Source: Candidatus Peribacteria bacterium (GTDB taxonomy: Bacteria > Patescibacteriota > Gracilibacteria > Peribacterales > Peribacteraceae). From it: 64,000 bases of DNA. Made by a program: the position numbers and the translations under genes. Position 1 is the first letter of the stretch. Every line of letters begins with the position of its first letter. Shown here piece by piece: positions 43,748-52,492 of this stretch. The notes beneath the pieces are model-generated. The model saw nothing but the letters and a program-made list of their open reading frames with translations. It was not told the origin of the DNA and did no database searches. The stretch is taken from positions 62,001 to 126,000 of the forward strand of contig JACKFU010000002.1 in assembly GCA_020632295.1 (NCBI GenBank), in the 5' to 3' direction.

Positions 43748-45151
43748 TTAGAGTTGATGAAGATGGTGCTTTAGCTGTGTCAGTGAGACTTCTGCCTCGT
43801 CACCATTACTGTAGTTTCGAACAGTGCAGACACCACGATTTTGGCGCTTTTCATCCATGAAAATGCCGAACGGAATCTGCTTGTTCACTGCGTACTTGGT
43901 CTGCTTGTTAATGTTCTTGTCTTCCAAGTAGACCTCAGTAGGAATGCCTGCTGCCCGCAGTGCTGTAGCCATTGCGAAGTACTCATGCCTGAGTGAAGGT
44001 GTCATATTGAAGATGACAGCTTTTGTTGGGCAGTGAGCACCAGTGCAGATAGCTCCAGATCTCTGAAGGGCATCAAATAGCCGGGTAAGGCCGATAGAGA
44101 TACCAACGCCAGGGAGCTTGCGGTCAATGAATGTGCTGGCCAGATCGTCAAAGCGGCCTCCCGAGCACACGCTACCAACTGCTTCATGATTGACGAGAGT
44201 TGTCTCGTACACCGTCCCGGTGTAGTAGTCGAGACCACGCGTAATCCCGAAGTCGATTCCATAGCAGTTGCTCGGAATACCGAGTGCCTGCATGTGATCA
44301 ATTACTTCAGTGAGCTCCGACACTCCAAGGGCAAACATGTCGTTGCGATTTTGAGCGGCAAGCCACTTTAGTGTCGCATGCACATCGTCCTTGTGTGACA
44401 GAAACGAAAGCAACTCATCAATCCTTTCTTCTGGAATACCGACATCATCATGAAACGCTCGACGCGTTTCTTCGATGCCATCCTTGTACATCTTATCGAT
44501 CAGTGTCAGCGTGTTCTTCGTATCTTCGACAATCTCACCATCCCAATCGGGTCCAGGTGCGATGCTCCGCTTTACGTTGTAGTGAAGCGGAATGCCGAGA
44601 TCCTCGAGAAGACCGTTATGAATCTTGCGGTTTCCAAGGCGAATGATGAACTTGCCAATGCCGAGTTCTGAGAAGATGCCGTAAATCACTGCAGGCATTT
44701 CTGCGTCATGCAGAAGACCGAGGGATTCATCGCCAATGACATCAATGTCACACTGGTAGAACTCCCGAAAACGACCTCCCTGAGGACGTTCGCCTCGCCA
44801 CACTTTTTGAATTTGGTAGCGACGGAATGGAAAGTGCAACTTGCCGTAGTTCTGAGCGACGTACCGAGCAAGTGGCACCGTCTGATCGAAGTGTAATGAG
44901 TAGTTTTTTACGTTCTCCACAAGCGCAGGATTCGCGCTGTTGAGAATGTGCAGTCCGTACATCACCTTTCGATTTTCCTCGTCTGCCTTGGCAAGCAGAA
45001 CATCGTTGCGTTCGACTGCCGCTGTTTCCAGTGGAGCGAAGCCGAACAGTTCATAATGACGCCGAATGACATCCATCATTCGATTGAAGAGCATTTGCTC
45101 CTCGGGTAGAAACTCCTTGAAGCCGGAGATAGGCTTTGCTGAAATGGTCAT
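43748..45151 (-). CDS. hisS: Histidyl-tRNA synthetase
   Basis: HisRS charges tRNA-His. The 467-residue protein carries the class II motifs: motif 2 in RYQIQKVWRGERPQGGRFRE (about 112), the HisRS-specific RGLDYYTGTVYE (about 260), and motif 3 in GVGISIGLTRLF (about 310). An anticodon-binding domain fills the C-terminus. The ATG at 45151 has a good ribosome-binding site (AAAGGA). It lies 13 bases after the SLOG gene and a terminator follows, so the two form an operon. Its tRNA-His is encoded 1.4 kb away in the same bounded segment. Confidence 0.95.
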   Translation of the reverse strand: MTISAKPISGFKEFLPEEQMLFNRMMDVIRRHYELFGFAPLETAAVERNDVLLAKADEENRKVMYGLHILNSANPALVENVKNYSLHFDQTVPLARYVAQNYGKLHFPFRRYQIQKVWRGERPQGGRFREFYQCDIDVIGDESLGLLHDAEMPAVIYGIFSELGIGKFIIRLGNRKIHNGLLEDLGIPLHYNVKRSIAPGPDWDGEIVEDTKNTLTLIDKMYKDGIEETRRAFHDDVGIPEERIDELLSFLSHKDDVHATLKWLAAQNRNDMFALGVSELTEVIDHMQALGIPSNCYGIDFGITRGLDYYTGTVYETTLVNHEAVGSVCSGGRFDDLASTFIDRKLPGVGISIGLTRLFDALQRSGAICTGAHCPTKAVIFNMTPSLRHEYFAMATALRAAGIPTEVYLEDKNINKQTKYAVNKQIPFGIFMDEKRQNRGVCTVRNYSNGDEAEVSLTQLKHHLHQL

Positions 45152-45164
45152 GGTAGTTCCTTTG

Positions 45165-45854
45165 TTACTTGTTAAAGAGGTCAATGCGTTCGACAATAAA
45201 CTGAGCGGCAGCAGCGCCGCTTTCCACAGGTTTATGGGGCATGCAGGCTTGTTTGATTTCCTGTTTTCCCCACACAAAGGGTAAGCCGTCAGCTACCCCT
45301 CCTGTTCCGTGAACAGGAATGATGAGCTTGGGCTCCTCCCCGTACTTGATGCGACTCTCATTCATCTTGAGTAGATGAGCCGCTTCAATGAGTGTGCCGG
45401 CACCACCACCGACAACAATTACTGCATCGAGTAGTTTTCCATACACACTACTTTCATCTCCCCAGGTGCTTGTACCAAACCGAGGATCGATACAAATACC
45501 TAGATCGATATCATGCAGAACGTATCCTTTTTCCTGCGCTGTCTGCGGAAAGACTCCAATGGTCTTCAGGCCCACATCTTTCGCCTGTTCAAATGCGGTC
45601 TTTGGAAAACCGAAGCGCGTTCCACCTGTGAGGATGGCGACTCGATAGTGCCGTAAGATGTTTAATGCCTCTTTTACAATTCGCGCTTCCCTTTCTTTCT
45701 GCACCTCTTTGTAGTTTTGGTGCAGTTGCTCATGTTCTGCAACCCCAGGGAGCACTGTTTCAGCACCTCCTGAGAATGCAATGACATGATGCAGTCCGTG
45801 GTCTTGGAGAAACTTCTCCATGGCTTGATCGATGTCATGCTGTATCATGACCAT
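45165..45854 (-). CDS. SLOG/LOG-family Rossmann protein
   Basis: The 229-residue protein has the lysine-decarboxylase-like/SLOG fold: AILTGGTRFGFP near residue 80, GLKTIGVFP, and GGGAGTLIEAAHLL near 160, where the PGGxGTxxE motif of LOG proteins reads GGGAGTLIE. LOG enzymes cleave cytokinin nucleotides, and SLOG proteins bind nucleotides; the substrate here is open. A strong ribosome-binding site (AAGGAG) precedes the ATG. It is co-transcribed with hisS, which is unusual and may link it to tRNA or histidine status. Confidence 0.8.
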   Translation of the reverse strand: MVMIQHDIDQAMEKFLQDHGLHHVIAFSGGAETVLPGVAEHEQLHQNYKEVQKEREARIVKEALNILRHYRVAILTGGTRFGFPKTAFEQAKDVGLKTIGVFPQTAQEKGYVLHDIDLGICIDPRFGTSTWGDESSVYGKLLDAVIVVGGGAGTLIEAAHLLKMNESRIKYGEEPKLIIPVHGTGGVADGLPFVWGKQEIKQACMPHKPVESGAAAAQFIVERIDLFNK

Positions 45855-46118
45855 AATAATTGTCTCCTTATTTTGTCTCACCTGCGATGTGAATGAACCG
45901 CATCAGTAATAATCTATGTGTACTCTGGTTGCCCATGAGTAGAGCTTCGTAGTGCTAGTGCTTTAGAGTAGTAAAGTGCATATTCCTACGCGATGCATAG
46001 GGTTCTTCCACGGGAAAGAACTTATTTTTTAGCTTATTTAAGCCAAAAATTATTATTTTATGTTTACAAATTTTTGCGAAGCATACTCGGCATATAGACC
46101 CCAATATATTATTGGAAT
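45855..46118. other. Divergent intergenic region between SLOG-hisS and the YerC-like gene
   Basis: No leader peptide, T-box motif or His-codon run was found on the hisS side. The right half (46020-46118) is very AT-rich. It holds GCTTATTTAAGC (46033 region) and the perfect palindrome CCAATA-TAT-TATTGG. Confidence 0.5.
46101..46115. promoter_or_regulatory. Palindrome over the -10 box of the YerC-like gene (possible operator)
   Basis: CCAATA, TAT, TATTGG covers the TATATT -10 (46105-46110), eight bases before the ATG. This position fits autorepression. Confidence 0.5.
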
Positions 46119-46535
46119 ATGGAACAATTTCACCTTCAGCGCACCATGTATCCAAATGCATGTACACGGGATTTTATCCGAACGTTATCTGCTCTTTCAC
46201 ATGAAGAAAGTGAGCTCTTGCTTAAGGATCACTGTACTATGCAAGAGTTACGACAAATATCTGAGCGATGGGCAGTAGCAAAACTTATTTGGATGGGTTT
46301 TCCCTACAGGGTTATTACTCAAAAAACCGGAGCAAGTAGTACAACAATTGCTCGTGTTGCCCATTGGATTCACTACGGTGAAGGTGGTTATGCAAGAGCC
46401 TTTCAGTTGAGGGCGTTAGATATCGAGAAAGAAAGGGCTGCACTTTATCACACTAAAGCGCTGGGGCTTGAGATTGTTGACGAATTTAGCAGAATGGAAG
46501 CAGTCACATACGGTGCACATAGCTCAGATGGTTAG
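46119..46535 (+). CDS. TrpR/YerC-family regulator overlapping tRNA-His
   Basis: The 138-residue protein matches the TrpR-superfamily YerC/YecD group. A helix-turn-helix lies at about residues 60-95 (FPYRVITQKTGASSTTIARV), followed by the typical WIHYGEGGYARAF. YerC-like proteins have been described as histidine-responsive repressors (HisR) in Firmicutes. The setting beside hisS, tRNA-His and a His attenuator fits such a role. The last eight codons run into tRNA-His: the stop (46533-46535) lies in the D-loop, a 24-base overlap. TATATT lies eight bases upstream. Confidence 0.82.
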   Translation: MEQFHLQRTMYPNACTRDFIRTLSALSHEESELLLKDHCTMQELRQISERWAVAKLIWMGFPYRVITQKTGASSTTIARVAHWIHYGEGGYARAFQLRALDIEKERAALYHTKALGLEIVDEFSRMEAVTYGAHSSDG

Positions 46536-46586
46536 AGCGCCGGATTGTGGTTCCGGAGGTCGCGGGTTCGATACCCGTTGTGCACC
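46512..46586 (+). tRNA. tRNA-His (anticodon GTG)
   Basis: A cloverleaf with the extra G at position -1 (46512) paired with discriminator C73 (46586), the hallmark of tRNA-His. The acceptor is GTGCACA/TGTGCAC, the anticodon stem CCGGA/TCCGG with loop TTGTGGT (GTG). CCA is not encoded. Its 5' end lies inside the YerC-like coding region, so processing would cut that mRNA. Confidence 0.96.
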
Positions 46587-46617
46587 CTGTGAGGTTGCGC
46601 AAGTAACCTCCTTCGTT

Positions 46618-46650
46618 GCCGCCAATCTCAATCAGGTTGGCGGCTCTCTT
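46618..46650 (+). terminator. Terminator-like hairpin after tRNA-His
   Basis: GCCGCCAA (46618-46625) pairs with TTGGCGGC (46637-46644), followed by a T-rich stretch. A smaller stem, GAGGTT/AACCTC, lies just before it (46591-46610). Confidence 0.7.
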
Positions 46651-46692
46651 CTTGCTCTTACGAAGACATATTTGTTGTAAATATTAACAACA
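46645..46692 (+). repeat. Right copy of the 48-bp direct repeat (possible attR)
   Basis: It repeats the last 14 codons of the membrane-protein gene (39745-39792) without the rest of that gene. It starts right after the tRNA-His terminator stem. Confidence 0.9.
46672..46692. repeat. TTGTTGT-N8-ACAACA palindrome (site 4)
   Basis: Same arms as site 2 with spacer AAATATTA, at the end of the right direct repeat. Confidence 0.8.
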
Positions 46693-46709
46693 GCATCCAT
46701 ACTGCAATT

Positions 46710-46916
46710 ATGGAGACACACCTCACCCCCTACGAGCGCATTGAGCGTGCAAAGGACGAACATGCTTCGTTTGGAGATTGGGCATCAGTTGCGCGTGAGT
46801 ACCCTGATTATTTTCCGGAACGGATTTCTGAAGAAGAATTACAAAGGCTTACTGATGAGGCTCGAAGCGATATTCTGAGGCAGACACAATCCATAATGCA
46901 GCATCCTCTCTCGTAA
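46710..46916 (+). CDS. Small hypothetical protein
   Basis: The 68-residue acidic, helical protein has no known motif. It starts 18 bases after the right direct repeat and overlaps the convergent protease gene by 68 bases, which lowers confidence. Confidence 0.45.
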   Translation: METHLTPYERIERAKDEHASFGDWASVAREYPDYFPERISEEELQRLTDEARSDILRQTQSIMQHPLS

Positions 46917-48375
46917 GGCTTGCTCCTGGAAAGAAGTTCTCAAGCGATTTCAGAATACCAAGATCCATTCCTGCTTCGACATATCCATCGAACCAATTCC
47001 CTGTTGCGATATCTGGTTGAACGGTATCTGATGAAAGTGACGAGACAATTATCTTAATTCCCTCGGCCCGGTTAATGGCATTACTTGGCTGGAATGTCCC
47101 ATCGGAGTAGCCAGAAATCCAGCCGAGACGTTTTGCCGCACAGACGTATGGAGCAAACCATTCGTTTGCTATATCAGAGAAGCAGTGTGTTTCCCTATAA
47201 ATCTCATCGGGGAAAAACCCTTCCATAATAATTTTGAGGAGTTCTGCACGGTTAATCGTTCCCCGGGGTTGGAACGTACCGTCGGGATATCCACTAATAA
47301 CACCTGCTTCTTTGAGGGAGCGCACAGCCTCGTAGCCCAGCTGCGATTCGTCGTAGTCTGAGAAGAGAGGTGCTTGTTTCGTATTTGCTTTTGTCGTTGC
47401 AATCTTGTTTGTCAGGTCCATGTTTGGGTCGGTCCATCCTTCTGCACCAGGTAGACATGCCGTCTTAGCACTGTTTTGATGATACGATGGTTTGCATTGG
47501 CATCCTCCTAGCCCTGTTGCTTCTCCTCCATGGCCAAGTGCCGCATCACATGTACGGTTTGTCGCAATGGTCATGGTCCGTAATGGATTAAAGGGATCCC
47601 CTTCTTCGCCATACGGAAATTCTGGTTCTGGTTCGACGTATGCGATGTTTTTCTGTTGATTCTGTGGGGTGTATCCAAATGTTGAATTATTCGCACTCAT
47701 GAGGCCACTAACAATAATTGAGACAGGAATGAAGATACCGTCGGTCGCTGCTCCAGACGCATCTTGGTGGGATGCAACTGCTATACCAATAACCTTTCCA
47801 TCTTGGACCACAGGACCACCAGAGTTTCCTCCGTGGATGAGCGCATCGGTGTAATACCACGGACCGCGATATTCTTTTAGGCCTACTTTTGCGGGCCACT
47901 CACTGAGTATTTCTCCGTCGTTTTTAATCATTTCAAAACTACTAAAGAAGTTATCTCCTAGTGCTGGATAGCCGTAGATACTTATCTGACTCCCAATTGC
48001 CGCATTGCTATCTGCAAAGTATACGCTTGTATGCGGGCAGTCGACGTAGGCACGAATGTAGGCGATATCATCTTCGAGGTTGAGCTTAATATCAGACCGC
48101 GTAATATCCTTAAAGCATCCTGAGTCAAATTTTCCATCAGCACCCGTGATAAAAATACGGTAGTACCGTGCATATCCATCAATGACATGAATGTTTGTAA
48201 CGATAGTTCCCTCGTCTACATAAAAACCAGATCCCCTGCCAATAATATGCCCCTCGATGTCGTAACTGATAATGAGGACGGTTGCATCCTTCGTATTTTC
48301 ATGAAAATCTTGTGCCAATGCACGAGGTGACATGAGAGTTAGTAGCGCAATGAGTGACAGAATAGACGCTTTCAT
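46849..48375 (-). CDS. Secreted trypsin-like serine protease with SLH domains
   Basis: The 508-residue protein has a signal peptide (about 1-22) and a trypsin/DegP-like domain with His in TNIHVIDG (about 60), Asp in EDDIAYI (about 100) and Ser in IHGGNSGGPV (about 180). Three SLH repeats follow (from about 345; motifs ISGYPDGTFQPRGTINRAE and ISGYSDGTFQPSNAINRAE). It is a likely active protease held on the cell surface. The ATG at 48375 is used since it starts the signal peptide and lies one base after the upstream nuclease gene's stop, indicating an operon. Confidence 0.88.
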   Translation of the reverse strand: MKASILSLIALLTLMSPRALAQDFHENTKDATVLIISYDIEGHIIGRGSGFYVDEGTIVTNIHVIDGYARYYRIFITGADGKFDSGCFKDITRSDIKLNLEDDIAYIRAYVDCPHTSVYFADSNAAIGSQISIYGYPALGDNFFSSFEMIKNDGEILSEWPAKVGLKEYRGPWYYTDALIHGGNSGGPVVQDGKVIGIAVASHQDASGAATDGIFIPVSIIVSGLMSANNSTFGYTPQNQQKNIAYVEPEPEFPYGEEGDPFNPLRTMTIATNRTCDAALGHGGEATGLGGCQCKPSYHQNSAKTACLPGAEGWTDPNMDLTNKIATTKANTKQAPLFSDYDESQLGYEAVRSLKEAGVISGYPDGTFQPRGTINRAELLKIIMEGFFPDEIYRETHCFSDIANEWFAPYVCAAKRLGWISGYSDGTFQPSNAINRAEGIKIIVSSLSSDTVQPDIATGNWFDGYVEAGMDLGILKSLENFFPGASLTREDAALWIVSASEYRFEPHQ

Positions 48376-48376
48376 A

Positions 48377-48820
48377 TTATGGGCATTCCCGTTCTTCCCC
48401 ATCTATTGCGTTGTACTGTGCTTCCCGTGCATGGGGGAACCAAGGATATGTTTTAACGTACCCCTCTTGCAGGAGCTTGGCTCCGACATCGTTACCATTT
48501 GCCTGTACGTAACGTAGCAGTCTGCCGTATTTATCGCGATTATCTCCCGTTGGGTCGCTGATAAGTGAAAGGGATGTATCTTGAAGGAGATTATCTAGAG
48601 CGTCTGTTGCCTCACTACTTCCACACTCCCCTTTTTCCGGTGCATCGATACCGATAATTCGAATATGCTCCTCAGTCCCGTCGACCATCGTAACAACGAT
48701 GGTATCGCCATCGATGACGTGGACAAGGTCTACGCTGTCGATAGAAGTCGTGTTTTGCTCATCGATGGATGGAGCATTACATGCGGTAAGTAGAACAATG
48801 AGGGCAAGTGTTTTGCGCAT
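48377..48820 (-). CDS. Thermonuclease-family (SNase) lipoprotein
   Basis: The 147-residue protein has a lipoprotein signal (lipobox LTAC, Cys near residue 14) and an SNase domain with intact motifs: VIDGDTI (metal-binding Asp), IRIIGIDAPE (catalytic Arg and Asp), and DKYGRLLRYV. It should cleave nucleic acid outside the membrane, which could feed nucleotide salvage in a small-genome cell (inference). An extended -10 (TGC-TACACT) lies six bases before the ATG. The SLH protease follows in the same operon. Confidence 0.88.
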   Translation of the reverse strand: MRKTLALIVLLTACNAPSIDEQNTTSIDSVDLVHVIDGDTIVVTMVDGTEEHIRIIGIDAPEKGECGSSEATDALDNLLQDTSLSLISDPTGDNRDKYGRLLRYVQANGNDVGAKLLQEGYVKTYPWFPHAREAQYNAIDGEERECP

Positions 48821-48845
48821 AGTGGTAGTGTAGCATATTTAAAAC

Positions 48846-48869
48846 ATAGGGGTACCGAAGCACCCCTAT
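48846..48869 (-). terminator. Terminator with a UUCG-type loop
   Basis: ATAGGGGT (48846-48853) pairs with ACCCCTAT (48862-48869). On the minus strand the loop reads GCTTCGGT and TTTT follows. It lies just after the small membrane-protein gene. Confidence 0.8.
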
Positions 48870-48874
48870 TTTGC

Positions 48875-49168
48875 TCATGTGGATGTACTGTAAATGGCAC
48901 GAGAGAGTTCATAACTACTTGCTATGAGCAAGATTGCCACAATCAGCATTGTGGTAGAACTCGAATTTCCTGCAGCCATGGCGTTTAGCAACCCGAAGAA
49001 TATGAGAATAGGTACTGTGGCGACGTCTATCACAGTGCATCCTTTTCTTCTCCGTATGGCGAGAGATCGCGTATGTATAGCGAGTGCTATACATAGGTTG
49101 AATACGACATATACTATCAGAATTGGCACAATAGACGCTTGATGCTGATGTACAAATATCCCAAGCAT
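48875..49168 (-). CDS. Small hypothetical membrane protein
   Basis: The 97-residue protein has three hydrophobic segments (about 11-33, 47-65 and 70-92) with a basic loop (RSLAIRRRKG) between the first two. A clear ribosome-binding site (AAGGAG) precedes the ATG, and a strong terminator follows the stop. No family recognised. Confidence 0.65.
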   Translation of the reverse strand: MLGIFVHQHQASIVPILIVYVVFNLCIALAIHTRSLAIRRRKGCTVIDVATVPILIFFGLLNAMAAGNSSSTTMLIVAILLIASSYELSRAIYSTST

Positions 49169-49214
49169 AGCTTTCTCCTTTCTGTGTCAATGAGCAATGG
49201 GTGGAGTATATTCG

Positions 49215-51005
49215 CTATGCCCTCTTGCGTTCATGCTCTTTCAGCAGTTTTTTTCTGAGACGAATATTTTCTGGTGTTACTTCTACAAGCTCATCGTCAC
49301 CAATGTATTCCAGGGCTTGTTCGAGGGTCATCTTTTGGACGGGGACGAGTGTCATTGCTTCATCTGTTCCCGATGCACGCACGTTGGTGAGCTTTTTGTT
49401 CTTTGTGGGGTTGACCATCATATCTTCTGCTTTACTGCACTCACCAATAATCATTCCTTCGTATACCGATGTTTGTGGCCCAATGAACAGTTTTCCACGG
49501 TCTTGGAGCCCCCAGAGCGAAAACGCCATGGTCTCACCGGTGATCATTGAAATCATACTGCCGCGACTTCGACCGGGAATTGGACCCTTTTCGGGTTCGA
49601 ATTTCAGGAATGAGTGGTTCAAAATCCCCTCACCCTTTGTCTCGATAATAAAGTCACCACGCAGCCCAAGGAGTCCTCTGGTTGGTACAAGGTATTCAAT
49701 ACGGCAGTGATTGTTTTCCGTCTTCATGTCCTGCATTTCCCCTTTTCTACGGTTCAGCATATTGATAATTGTACCGCTGAACTCCTCGGGAACGTCCACA
49801 ATTACATGTTCGATAGGCTCACATACTTGCCCGTCGATTTCGCGGAAAATTACTTCTGGACGGCTGACTTGCAGTTCAAATCCTTCGCGACGCATTGCCT
49901 CAATAAGTACGGATAAGTGCAGCTCTCCCCTTCCCGATACTTTAAAGCTATCCGTTCCTTCTATCGACTCTACGTGCAATCCGACGTTTGTCTCTTTTTC
50001 ACGGTCGAGTCGGGCACGGATTTGACGTGTTGTTAACATGTCTCCTTCTTTCCCGGCAAATGGAGAGTTATTGACGAGGAAGGTCATGGAGATCGTAGGT
50101 GGATCTATGGAGATTGCTGGCAGAGGCTGTGTAACGTCAGTTGCAGCAATGGTTTCACCGACGTAAATATCGTCAATACCTGCAACGGTCACAATGTCGC
50201 CCGCGAACGCTTCTTGCACCTCCTTTTTTCTCAGGCCTTCTGCTACGTAGATCTTCGTGATTTTTCCTTTGCGTGATGAGCCATCAGGTTTGAGAACACT
50301 TACTTGTTTATTGACCTGCATCGTTCCCTCATAAATACGACCAATACCCATACGCCCGACATAATCATCGTATGCAAGACTACTTGGCTGCATTCTGAGC
50401 GGTGCTGCACTATCGCTTGGCGCAACGGGTACATGTTTCATGATGAGGTCAAAGAGTGGCGTGAGGTCTTTTCCCTGCTCCTCCAGTGTTGCTTGTGCGA
50501 TGCCTTCACGAGCAATAGCAAATACATACGGGAAGTCGAGTTGCTCATTATTTGCACCTAGTGTGCCAAATAGATCGAATACCATGTCAACGACTTGCAT
50601 GGCTCTCTGTGCTGGTTTATCAATTTTATTGATGACAACGATAGGCTTGAGGCCAAGTTCCAATGACTTTTTCAGAACGAACTTTGTCTGTGGCATTGGG
50701 CCTTCTTGTGCATCAACCAGGAGGAGAACGCAGTCTACCATGCGCAGGATGCGTTCGACTTCACTACCGAAGTCGGCGTGGCCAGGAGTATCTACAATAT
50801 TGATTTTACAGTCCTTGTAGTAAATCGATGTGTTCTTTGCATAAATGGTAATACCACGCTCGCGCTCTTGGTCGTTACTGTCCATGGCTAGTTCCTGCAC
50901 TTCTTCATGTGCAGCATACGCTCCTCCTTGTTGGAGGAGGGCATCCACAAGCGTGGTCTTTCCGTGGTCAACGTGCGCGATAATGGCAATATTGCGGATT
51001 TCCAT
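49215..51005 (-). CDS. typA: Translational GTPase TypA/BipA
   Basis: TypA is a ribosome-binding GTPase related to EF-G, linked to 50S assembly and stress. The 596-residue protein has the G motifs AHVDHGKTTLV (about 11), DTPGHADFG (about 72), and NKIDKP (about 125), then EF-G-like domains and the TypA-specific C-terminal region (PTRGLLGLRGDFIIETKGEG). A TACTCT-like -10 lies seven bases upstream. It diverges from the MATE gene. Confidence 0.96.
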   Translation of the reverse strand: MEIRNIAIIAHVDHGKTTLVDALLQQGGAYAAHEEVQELAMDSNDQERERGITIYAKNTSIYYKDCKINIVDTPGHADFGSEVERILRMVDCVLLLVDAQEGPMPQTKFVLKKSLELGLKPIVVINKIDKPAQRAMQVVDMVFDLFGTLGANNEQLDFPYVFAIAREGIAQATLEEQGKDLTPLFDLIMKHVPVAPSDSAAPLRMQPSSLAYDDYVGRMGIGRIYEGTMQVNKQVSVLKPDGSSRKGKITKIYVAEGLRKKEVQEAFAGDIVTVAGIDDIYVGETIAATDVTQPLPAISIDPPTISMTFLVNNSPFAGKEGDMLTTRQIRARLDREKETNVGLHVESIEGTDSFKVSGRGELHLSVLIEAMRREGFELQVSRPEVIFREIDGQVCEPIEHVIVDVPEEFSGTIINMLNRRKGEMQDMKTENNHCRIEYLVPTRGLLGLRGDFIIETKGEGILNHSFLKFEPEKGPIPGRSRGSMISMITGETMAFSLWGLQDRGKLFIGPQTSVYEGMIIGECSKAEDMMVNPTKNKKLTNVRASGTDEAMTLVPVQKMTLEQALEYIGDDELVEVTPENIRLRKKLLKEHERKRA

Positions 51006-51076
51006 TCCGCAAGAGAGTACACGAAACTGTAGGTTTTGCTAACGGATTTGTGACTTTCAGGGTACTCTATGGTCTC

Positions 51077-52492
51077 ATGAAACGCCTTTCGCTCACTGAA
51101 GGCCCCATTCTCTCGAGTCTATTTTCGCTATCTGTTCCCATTGTTCTTAGTAATCTCCTGCAATCTGCGTATCAAATTACCGATACGTTTTGGGTAGGGC
51201 GTCTCAGTGCGGAGGCGGTTGCAGCGGTGAGTATCAGCTTTCCGATTAGTTTTCTATTGATGGCAATTGGCGGAGGGCTTCCCATGGCCGGTGCGGTTCT
51301 CGTTTCGCAGTACAAAGGAAAGGGCGATGACGTAGCAGTAAACCACACTGTGGCGCAGACTTTTCTTTTCATTATCGGTATTGCTGTTTTGCTTACCTCT
51401 ATCGGTTACGTCAGTGCAGAGCATATTATTCGGTTCATGGGTGCTGCACCAGCAGTTATTTCGGATGCAACACTATTCCTGCGCGTTACATTTCTTGGAT
51501 ACTTGTTTGTGTTTATGTTCTTTGTATTTGAGTCGCTTATGCGAGGGTTTGGTGAACCAAAACTACCGATGAAAATTGTACTTGCGACGGTACTACTCAA
51601 TCTTGTCCTCGACCCCCTCTTTATTTTTGGGTACGGCATTATTCCCCCGATGGGTGTTGCTGGTGCTGCAATGGCGACGTTCTGTACACAGGCACTTGCA
51701 GCGCTTATTGGGACCCTTGCACTTCTTCGCGGTCAATACGGTATGCATATTCGCTTGCAAGATTTACGCCCGGATCTCCTTTTTTTCCGACAGGCATTTT
51801 TTCTTGGCCTTCCCTCCTCCATCGAACAGTCGACACGTGCACTCGGTATGACAGTGATGACTCTTCTTGCAGCAAGTTTTGGAACGATGGCAGTTGCTGC
51901 GTACGGTATTGGGGTGCGTATGCTTATTCTGGTTATTATCCCTGCACTTGGTCTTTCCATTGCTACTTCTACATTCGTTGGACAAAATATCGGTGCAGGT
52001 CATATAGACCGTGCTGAGCGGGCAACGCGCATCGGCGCGGGTATCGGTTTTCTTATTCTCAGTACGTGTGGAGTATTACTCTTTTTCTTCGCGCGTCCGT
52101 TGACACTCTTTTTTATACCCGAAGGTGGAGAAGCAGTAGAGATGGCAGTGACATTCCTGAAAATTGTTTCTCCTAGTTTCGGATTTATCAGTATTCAGAT
52201 GGTAATTAACGGAACATTCCGGGGTGCGGGACTTACGACTGCTGCCATGATGATGGCGATTATTTCCCAGTGGGTTTTTCAGTTCCCACTTGCATATATT
52301 CTCGCAAAACATACCAATCTCGCAGTCATTGGACTATGGTGGGCGTTCCCCCTTTCGAATGTTTTTGCTGCTATGGTAGGAATTGCGTGGTTTACCCGTG
52401 GAGATTGGAAGAAGAAAAATCTCCTTGCTGAAATAGAGTTACGGCGTAGTGTCCGTGACGAGCTTGTTACGGAAGAGGGTACCGTTTCCTAG
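51077..52492 (+). CDS. MATE-family efflux transporter
   Basis: MATE proteins export drugs or metabolites in exchange for Na+ or H+. The 471-residue protein has about 12 membrane helices in two related halves and begins EGPILSSLFSLSVPIVLSNL, typical of the NorM/DinF branch. Substrate unknown. The ATG at 51077 follows TACTCT by eight bases. Its last 54 bases overlap a convergent small gene. Confidence 0.92.
   Translation: MKRLSLTEGPILSSLFSLSVPIVLSNLLQSAYQITDTFWVGRLSAEAVAAVSISFPISFLLMAIGGGLPMAGAVLVSQYKGKGDDVAVNHTVAQTFLFIIGIAVLLTSIGYVSAEHIIRFMGAAPAVISDATLFLRVTFLGYLFVFMFFVFESLMRGFGEPKLPMKIVLATVLLNLVLDPLFIFGYGIIPPMGVAGAAMATFCTQALAALIGTLALLRGQYGMHIRLQDLRPDLLFFRQAFFLGLPSSIEQSTRALGMTVMTLLAASFGTMAVAAYGIGVRMLILVIIPALGLSIATSTFVGQNIGAGHIDRAERATRIGAGIGFLILSTCGVLLFFFARPLTLFFIPEGGEAVEMAVTFLKIVSPSFGFISIQMVINGTFRGAGLTTAAMMMAIISQWVFQFPLAYILAKHTNLAVIGLWWAFPLSNVFAAMVGIAWFTRGDWKKKNLLAEIELRRSVRDELVTEEGTVS

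Noticed and set aside
45855..46118. A T-box or second His leader upstream of the SLOG-hisS operon
   Set aside because: No T-box consensus, His-codon run or competing stems were found there.
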